DNA from: Owenia fusiformis
Lineage: Eukaryota; Annelida; Polychaeta; Sabellida; Oweniidae
Length of the DNA: 64,000 bases
NCBI GenBank assembly: GCA_903813345.2
Contig: CAIIXF020000005.1
Coordinates: forward strand, 38,443,375-38,507,374
Reading direction: 5' to 3'
Shown piece after piece: positions 56,646 through 64,000 of this stretch (the stretch's first letter is position 1; each line of letters begins with the position of its first letter). The notes under the pieces were generated by a model that searched no databases, was not told the origin of the DNA, and was given only the letters and a program-made list of their open reading frames with translations. The position numbers were made by a program, and so were the translations under genes.

Positions 56646-58140
56646 TGCAAGACTAACGCCTGGTGTAACCGTCACCATGTTATTCGGCGTTTTTTAAGTA
56701 GCGCAAGGATCCTGCCATGACCGTGGCAGTGTTATTTTGTAAGCCTGGTATAACCGTGACAACGCTGTATTATATTGCAAGGCCTGTCATGACCGTGAGT
56801 GTTATCGTGGAAGGCTGGCGCGACCGTAGCCTTTATGTTTAATTTAAGAATTTTTTATTGTTGTTTGTTAAGCGATTTGTTTACTATCCACTTTTAAATA
56901 TTTGTATATTTTATGTCTCCAGTCTAAATTGTTTATTATCGTGATACAAATAACTTGTCTTATTCTGTGTAAATGATTAATTATTTTAAAATATGCGGAA
57001 AATAATGTGAATATAATGTCTAGTAGTAATTTTGATATTAACATGATTAAGGTAGTTAAACACCATGATAATATAGTGTTTAACTGTTTAATTGTATCGT
57101 ATCATTATAATGACGATCACTTAAAATTGTTTAAGGATATTTCTGACATTAATGTGATACATATTTACTGTGCCCTAGTACTAGTCATCGCAATACATTA
57201 TCACGGATTAAGCCTAAATTTCTACATGACCACCCACATATGTGGCCTTGCAATACTATATTACATTGTCACGGTCATGGCAGGCCTTGCAATACTATAT
57301 TACTTTGTCACGGTCATGCCCGGCTTTGCATTGTCACGGTTATAGCAGTCCTAATCATAAATTCTACATAACCACTCTCATACCTGAACTTGCAATACTA
57401 CATTACACTGCCACGGCGGTCATACCAAGCCTTGCAATACTATATTACATTGTCACGGTCATGCCAGGCCTTGCAGTACTATATTACATTGTTACGGTCA
57501 TGGCAGGCCTTGCAATACTATATTACCTTGTCACAGTCATGTCAGGTTTTGCAATACACATTGTCACTGTTATAGCAGTCCTATCATAAACATTACATTT
57601 TCACTGTCATGGCAGGCCTTGCAATACTGTAATACATGGTCACGGCCATGCCAGGCCTTGCAGTACTATATGACATTGTCACGGTCATGCCCGGCTTTGC
57701 AATAAACATTGTCACGGTTATAGCAGTCCTAATCATAAATTTCCACATTACCATTCTCATACCTGAACTTGCAATACTACATAACATTGCCATGGTTGTC
57801 ATACCAAGCCTTTCAATACTAGATTACATTGTCTCGGTCATGCCAGGCCTTGCAGTACTCTATGCCATTGTTACTGTGATTCCCGGCTGTGCAATACACA
57901 TTGTCACGGAGCAGTCCTTATCATTAACTTCAACACTCTCATACCTGAACTTGCAATGCTATATTACATTGTCACGGCGGTGACAGGCCGCTTGCAATAC
58001 TATATTACATTGTCGCGGTCATGGCAGGCCTTGCAGAAGTATATTACATTGTCACGGTCATGCCAGGCCTTGCAATACTATATTATCTTGTCACGGCCAT
58101 GACCGACTTTGCAATACACATTGTCACGGTTATAGGGAAT
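56646..58140. mobile_element. Foldback element with satellite arms
   Basis: 56646-56830 holds units such as caaggcctgtcatgaccgtg; 57235-58140 holds many copies of the inverse (gtcacggtcatgccaggcct) with ttgcaatactatattacatt. The two arms are opposite in orientation around a 400-bp AT-rich centre. The right arm is a ~40-bp tandem repeat organised in ~300-bp higher-order units. ORFs here are repeat artefacts. Confidence 0.75.
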
Positions 58141-58149
58141 AAATAGGGA

Positions 58150-60050
58150 ATAAATAGTAATAAGGGACGTTCATATCACAATACTAATGAAATTGCTCAC
58201 TTTTTAAGTTAGTTTCCATGCGTTATACAAAGAATAACATATTTTGCCATGTACTGCGAATATTCATTTGGCAATTCAGTTGTAAATTTTCTCTTGAAAA
58301 AATAAATCTTCCAAATTTGTTGAGTTTTCTGCTAGAAATCGCCTAATCCCTCCCTCCATCCCTTTTGTACAACCACCGGGCGTGAATATGGACCCCCTAT
58401 GAAAATTTATTTATAAATTGAATCCATGTACCCGATAGAGGATCTCCCTTTTCTCATTTTTATTGCATGAAAACATTATTCAACAAGGGTTCTAAGACAT
58501 GTTCAAAAATAGAATGGTATTGAAAGTCTAGTTTTGGTGATGACAATTTTAGATGACCAAAATTATGCCGAAAACAACGGATAGCACGAGTTTTACCGAG
58601 TTTTGGTCATATAACATGTAGTATGTGGTTTTTAACTGTAACTCGTTTCAATATCCATCCTCCTTTTTGAAATTGTTAATATAGTGTAAAGGAGACTTTC
58701 GATATGTTTAAATTGAGAAAAACAAGATCATCTATTTTTAGAAAACAAGCCTAACATTTTTCCAAAAGTGCTAATCCATAATTTTCAGAGAGTTGGATTG
58801 ATTTTCTACTATAATTGGCACTTCACTTGAAAGAAAACATGTTGTTTAAATAAAGGCAAATCACATACGTAATCATAGAAATCGCTAGATATGATTCTGC
58901 CTTTAACATGTTTCACAAATAAGTATGAAAGGTATACATATTTCGGATTATAGATGGAGTACCTCGGGTCCCACCATCGTACTTTGAAATGGTTCAAAAT
59001 TAAAAATAAGTTTCCAATATTACTACATTCATACATTCGCTAATACACCATCGACAGTAGCACTTACTAAAAAATCACGACGCACACAATATAAATATTA
59101 TTTGAAAACGTTGTGAAGGGAAAGGATACGACTAGTTTGCTGTGATACCTCTCTCGTATTTATCATCACAATCTTTTCATGAGTGCCAGAAAACCCGGGG
59201 CGATACTATTTCTGTTATTCACGCCCTAAAGCACAGCGTCGTAATATGTCCATTTATTGTATGATCTGTCAAACGAAGCCTTCTAATTGGTCAGTTCTCG
59301 TGCTATACCCATCTGTTTTGCTACTGAGATTGTCCCCATTGATAATCTCGGTTGCAATACAGAAAATATTGGTACGACGGGGACATTCTCACTAGCAATA
59401 CAGAGGATCACAAGATAAAAACGTTATAGAATGATTTTAAGTGCAATACAGGATATATTCTGCCTCGATATTCTGTATTGGCACTCGAATTCGTCTCGTT
59501 CCAATACGGAATTTCTCGAGCAGAATATATCCTGTATTGCACTTCAAATACTTCAATAACTTATTATATCTCATACTCACTAACCTATGAGAACGCGATA
59601 CGTACGTATATTTAATATACTACTATTGACCGAACTAAATCGACACGAAAAAACAAGATACAAATAAGAAATCGCAAATATTGATGTATTGTTCTATTGG
59701 CAATCAACAGGTATACATTTCTGATCTTGTCTCGATTATAATTCCGCAAACTTATGGAGGGGAGTGCAACTCCCCATCGTGAGATATCACAGCCTTCTCT
59801 CAGTGTCCTTCTAGAATTCTTGTGCATAGCAGAGATGGTCTGAGTATCAGAATGGCAACTCCCCCACTCATCAATATATGCCATATTACGCGTAATACGT
59901 GCCGCATTCAGTGCTATTTAGTAAATTTTCACTCGTTCTAAATGCAGAAAGTGAGGTCCAACAGAAACTTATGCTGGACGTACGCGTTCGAGTAAATATA
60001 TAAAGTTAAACAAAATACACCAAACGGTACTAGCTGCTTAAAATCAGTTG
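58150..60050. other. No gene seen; holds a long hairpin and one member of a dispersed repeat
   Basis: 58248-58400 (tcttgaaaaaataa..., ...accgggcgtgaatatgg) is related to 63845-63990. The hairpin is listed separately. Confidence 0.4.
59439..59544. repeat. Perfect-arm hairpin
   Basis: 25-bp perfect arms beginning aagtgcaatacaggatatat (59439-59463) and inverted at 59520-59544. Pairing continues imperfectly toward the loop (ctgtattgg / ccaatacgg). Confidence 0.9.
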
Positions 60051-60052
60051 TT

Positions 60053-61236
60053 ACATACAGGATGTTCCAAAAGTAACGGGACTGGTGCTGGTATTTTGTT
60101 GAATATGCACCAATCGTTTTCAAAATTTTAGACTATGCATGTCCATATACAGGGTGTTCCAAAAGTAACAGGACTGGTGCTGGCATTTTGTCAATTTTGA
60201 ACCAGTTGTCTTCAAAATTTTACATAATGTACCTTGAAGTATTGCAACTAAAATTGTAAAGTTTCAGAAAAAATGATGAAATGCGGTTAGAGTTATGGTT
60301 ACTATAGTAACATGACATCCCAATACCCGGGGCAACTTTTTCCTGGGAATGTGATATCTAACATTTTTTGTATTACCGAAGAAAGTATCTAATTCACCTA
60401 TTATAATAGAATATTTCTTTTTTATTTTATTAGTTGCTTTGTTGTAAAGATGTTGCGATACAACTCAGATTCAAGTATGATTTCATAATGATAATAATAT
60501 TTATTCAATTTCTTGGAATATCACTATAACAGTTTGAACAACTCAAGGTTGAGTTTTTGAAAAGACCCAATTTGAAGCAAGTCATCCACCTTGATAGTGC
60601 GCCTGCCCGCGGGTCAGCATTAAAGACCATGCAGCTATAGGGGAGCTAGGTCTTGAGGTCTAAAACCATGTACCATACTCTTCTGATCAGGCAATATCTA
60701 ATTTTTACTAATATTGAGAACGGAATGCTAAACAGTGCTGTAAGACCTTAAAGATGAGAATGACCTTCTCCAAATTGTCCAAATTGTCCAATCGACCCTG
60801 CGTGACATGTCCTCAAATGGGTTCACTCATGTGTTTGGGACATGGATACAGAGTACTACTCTTGTACTGACCAAAGAGGAGCCTATCTTTCAAAGTAGAG
60901 GATACATAGGAATATCAAATGATGTAAAACAAATGTAATACCCAGTACCCACCAGTTGTTGCATTTCAACTTTGATATGGCATGTACGAAATGATATGGG
61001 ATGAACAAAATGCTTAATGTCTTTGTAACCTTTTGCGTGGAATGTTGCCCCGGGTATTGCGATATCATGTTACTATAGCAACCATAACTCTACCCGAGTT
61101 TCATATATTTTGTCAAAACTTTGCAGTCTTTGTAACGATACATGAAAGTACATTATGTAAAATTTTGAAGACAATTAGTGCATATTTAACAAAATGCAAG
61201 CACCAGTCCTGTTTCTTTTGGAACACCCTGTATTGT
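60053..61236 (+). mobile_element. Decayed mariner-like transposon A
   Basis: Ends tacagggtgttccaaaagta (from 60149, plus a partial extra copy at 60056) and its inverse near 61218-61236; ~85-bp terminal inverted repeats. 60555-60900 (+) contains recognisable mariner transposase remains (words such as HLDSAPA, AIGELG and a conserved C-terminal stretch) broken by stops and frameshifts. Non-functional. Confidence 0.75.
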
Positions 61237-62000
61237 AAGTAAACTTGAAAAGTTTCGACAAAAAATATAGAACTCGGGTAGAGTTATGGTTGCTATGGTA
61301 ACATGTAATCACAATGCCCGGGGCAACATTCAACGCAGAAAGTTCCAAGAGTTTAAGCATTTTGTACATCCAATTTCAAAGTTGAAATGGAATAACTGGT
61401 GGGAATTAGATTTGCTTTATATCATTTAATATTCCTATGTATCCTCTACTTTGAAAGGTAAGCTCCTCTTTGGTCAGTAAAAGAGAAGCACTCCGTATCA
61501 GTGACTCAAACACATGAGTGAACCCATTTGAGGACCTGTCGTGCAGGGTCGATTACACAACTTGGAGAAGGTCATTCTCATGTTTAAAGGTCTCATCGCG
61601 CTGATTAGCATTCCATTCTTCATACAAGTAAAAATAAGATATTGCATGATCAAAAAAGTATGGTGCATGATCTTAGACGCCAAGACCTTGCTTCTCAATA
61701 GCTGCAGTGGTCTTTAATGCTGACTTGCTGGCAGATGCGGTATCAAGGGGTATCAAGACGGATGGCTGGCTTCAATTTGTGTCTTTTTAAAAAGCTCAAC
61801 CATGAATTGTGCAAACTGTTATACATGGTGATATAGGTTGCATATTATGGGAGTATTCTAAAAAGTAAAAAATCGTGCAAAAATAACCAATTACCAATTT
61901 GAAATTTAATCATTTAAGTCTCCGAGAACTGTGAAAAAATTAATACGTGAGAAACAGATTAACGGTTTTATACTTGAACAGATGCTATCGACTGATAATA
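61237..62000 (-). mobile_element. Decayed mariner-like transposon B, inverted next to A
   Basis: Minus-strand relative of A: shared gccccgggcattg, catagcaaccataactctac, and the same transposase part at about 61480-61760 with stops. Its own terminal repeat next to A is missing, and the two lie tail to tail. Confidence 0.7.
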
Positions 62001-62099
62001 GGCACAAACGCTATGAGACGTCGGGAATATATTTGATTCATCACATGCTGAAAGAATAATTGTCAACAATCTATAATTTTTTTTGGGCAAACCACATAA

Positions 62100-62370
62100 T
62101 TTTTTGTAGCTGTCATTAATTTATTAAATATCAATCAATATATTCCTACACGGAAGACTTATTCATGATGATCTCATATTCGGATCATTACTAACTCACA
62201 CACTTCTAGACAGTCAGTAGGTAGAGTTGTTCATGGATGAATTGATGTTGCAGCGATTCATTAATAATGTGTAGCGTAAGCCTGTTTGACATCAAAGATT
62301 TCTTCAGGTTTGTTTCACAAGATTCTTGGGGAGTATGCTACATTCACCCCATTCACTGCTTGTTTGACCT
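62100..62370 (-). other. Possible 3' terminal exon of a gene beyond the window
   Basis: Minus strand: acceptor ttatatttcag, then an open frame VKQAVNGVNVAYSPRIL followed by TGA, then about 200 nt and AATAAA near 62120. No other exon was found upstream to 64000. Confidence 0.2.
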
Positions 62371-62554
62371 GAAATATAAACGAAATTATGTTTATTGTGT
62401 AAATAACGGCCATACACTAATGACAATTTAAAGCAAAGAAACACCCATTCTCAAACACTTACAAAACACACGAGTACAATGTGGATGGCTTGTGCGCGAC
62501 CCGTTTATTAAAGTAATCATATAATATACAGAATCATACAGGTTTCACAATCTC

Positions 62555-62760
62555 TCTGCGTCTCTATCATCAATCCCTCTCAGGGATTCTCGACTAATGC
62601 ACCGAGCATTGTCGTGGCCTCTTAGCCATTTAAACATTATTTTATCTGAAAAAACAACAATAATCAATCTCTCTGAGATTATTTCGATTATCCTTAATCA
62701 ATGCACCGAGCATTAACGTAGCTTCTTTGCCATTTGAACACTATTATATGTGCAATAAAT
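62555..62760. repeat. Imperfect tandem duplication
   Basis: Two ~115-bp units, each with tctctc(a/t)gagatt/gggatt, aatgcaccgagcatt and gccattt(a/g)aacattat. Sequences from 62000 to 64000 otherwise show no gene. Confidence 0.7.
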
Positions 62761-63510
62761 GTTTTCAGTCAATACATCGTTGACCTGTTTCGGCATACAT
62801 TCTATGTGCAAAGACAATTAAACTTAACAGTTTATCTCTCCGTTTTCTACTAAATGATGTGAAACAAATATATCAGCGGCTATACATGTAACTTTTTCTG
62901 TGAGCCAAACGTGAACTATCAAAATTAACAGTAATCATCACATTTAAAGACTTCAAATTTTTAAGTTTCAAGATTACTTTGATAAAATGAGATAATGAAT
63001 AACATATCTAAGTTGTTTTGAACTTTTGTCAGTTTCGCGGAGACCCTTCTCACGAAGTGTAAGAAGTACCTACATGTAATCTATTGTTTTTAGATAGGAG
63101 GTCTACCTACATCCTAAGCTGAAACTGACGATGGTGTAGGCTCCAAAGCTCTAATGTAAAATGTTGAAATATATTAAACTGTATTTAACAAATGCCTTCT
63201 AATGGTTTTCTTACATTAACAAATATTTACTTAAAATAAATAAAATATCTGGTAAATTAAGTGAACAACCTATCTGGTCCGCATAAGAAGCCGAAGTGAC
63301 CAATTTACCTGAACAATCCATGACCAATCACACGACAGTACACCCAACAAACAAATTCGAGCCTCGGTATCGCATTTAGCGCCAAATTCAAAAGTGTTAT
63401 AACACTTCAGTTAATGCATTAAATCATTTTCGAACTTATTCACTACGTTCAATCGTTAGAAAATACATTTATTCACGGTAAAATGCGCACATACTATTAC
63501 AATAGTACAA

Positions 63511-63607
63511 TAACGTCATTTCGAAGGGCAATATAAGGAAATATTGGACAGAGGGCCGAAGGACCAAGGTCCAATATTTCACTATATTGCCAAAAGAAAT
63601 GACGTTA
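63511..63607. repeat. Long hairpin
   Basis: Arms taacgtcatttc, ggcaatata, aaatattggac and ggcc pair with their inverses up to 63607, a 97-nt near-palindrome with a short centre (gaagg). Confidence 0.9.
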
Positions 63608-63844
63608 TTAGTATTATTACCACCGTTAATGACCAGGACTGAAACAGCAAGAAAATCTTACTCCCCGAACGATATCTAATTTCTTACAAATATCTATTGC
63701 AGGTTGTGTAGACCGTTGAAGCTTGATTTAAAGCAAAAACATTGACTTTTGCACATTGGTGGCGTTGCGCCTTTTTTAATAGATCTTATACCTAAGAAGA
63801 GAATCGGCTAAAAAAAATTCGTAGAATACGTGACATATTTTACC

Positions 63845-63990
63845 ATACCGTGCGCCTATTCGTTTAGCAATTAAATCATAAACCTTTTCTTGAAAAAATA
63901 ATTTTTGCAGATTTGTTCATTTTTCTACCAGAAATTGCTTGCTCCCCCCCCCCCTCCGTCCCATTTTCACGATCATCGGGCGTGAGAACT
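63845..63990. repeat. Dispersed repeat, second member
   Basis: Resembles 58248-58400 in order and wording: cttgaaaaaataa, ttttctaccagaaattgc vs ttttctgctagaaatcgc, a C/T-rich run, then atcgggcgtgagaactgg vs accgggcgtgaatatgga. Confidence 0.65.
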
Positions 63991-64000
63991 GGCCCGGCAA

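Noticed and set aside
57007-57983. Repetitive frames (YYITLSRSCQALQ type)
   Set aside because: They come from the ~40-bp tandem repeat, appear in all frames, and have no gene signals.

Overview
This is a eukaryotic (animal) genome window. It is AT-rich and has short GT-AG-bounded exons, multi-domain extracellular proteins and many small DNA transposons, foldback elements and minisatellites. Extracellular gene content (VWD, EGF, Ig, Thr-rich linkers) and the repeat style suggest an invertebrate, most likely a lophotrochozoan such as a mollusc. That placement is inference; no search was possible.

Two convergent genes fill 0-39.6 kb. Gene 1 (+ strand, 171-28556, 5' end upstream of the window) is a giant type-I membrane protein. 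I could build a reading chain of 42 exon positions whose intron phases agree at every junction, giving about 3,380 residues in the window. The N-terminal part is a long array of a six-cysteine helical-looking domain joined by Thr/Pro-rich mucin-like linkers. Six near-identical ~650-bp exons (171-7582) are followed by a more diverged, intron-split version of the same array (7711-16263). Then come a pre-VWD region, a VWD domain, a furin-like site, an EGF domain, a VWDE-like C-terminal region, one transmembrane helix and a ~130-residue cytoplasmic tail. The C-terminal half resembles the VWDE (von Willebrand factor D and EGF domain) family. Exons are duplicated in four places: the six-copy array, three alternative first VWD exons (17819, 19212, 20048), two alternative GLCG exons (22041, 22807), and an eight-unit 120-bp repeat of one exon with its splice acceptor (24854-25790). 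In the two VWD groups the phases allow only one copy at a time, so they look like mutually exclusive exons.

Gene 2 (- strand, 39537 to 32377, 11 coding exons, ~551 residues) is complete: signal peptide, a Cys/Trp-rich domain, an Ig domain, a second copy of the Cys/Trp-rich domain, a basic linker and three EGF-like repeats. It is probably secreted. Between the two 3' ends lie three CTCF-like motifs in tandem.

From 39.6 kb to the end I find no confident gene. This part holds a TTAA-flanked 2.6-kb element, 58-bp, 25-bp and ~40-bp tandem repeats, a foldback element, two decayed mariner-like elements in inverted orientation, several long hairpins, and a few isolated exon-like segments.
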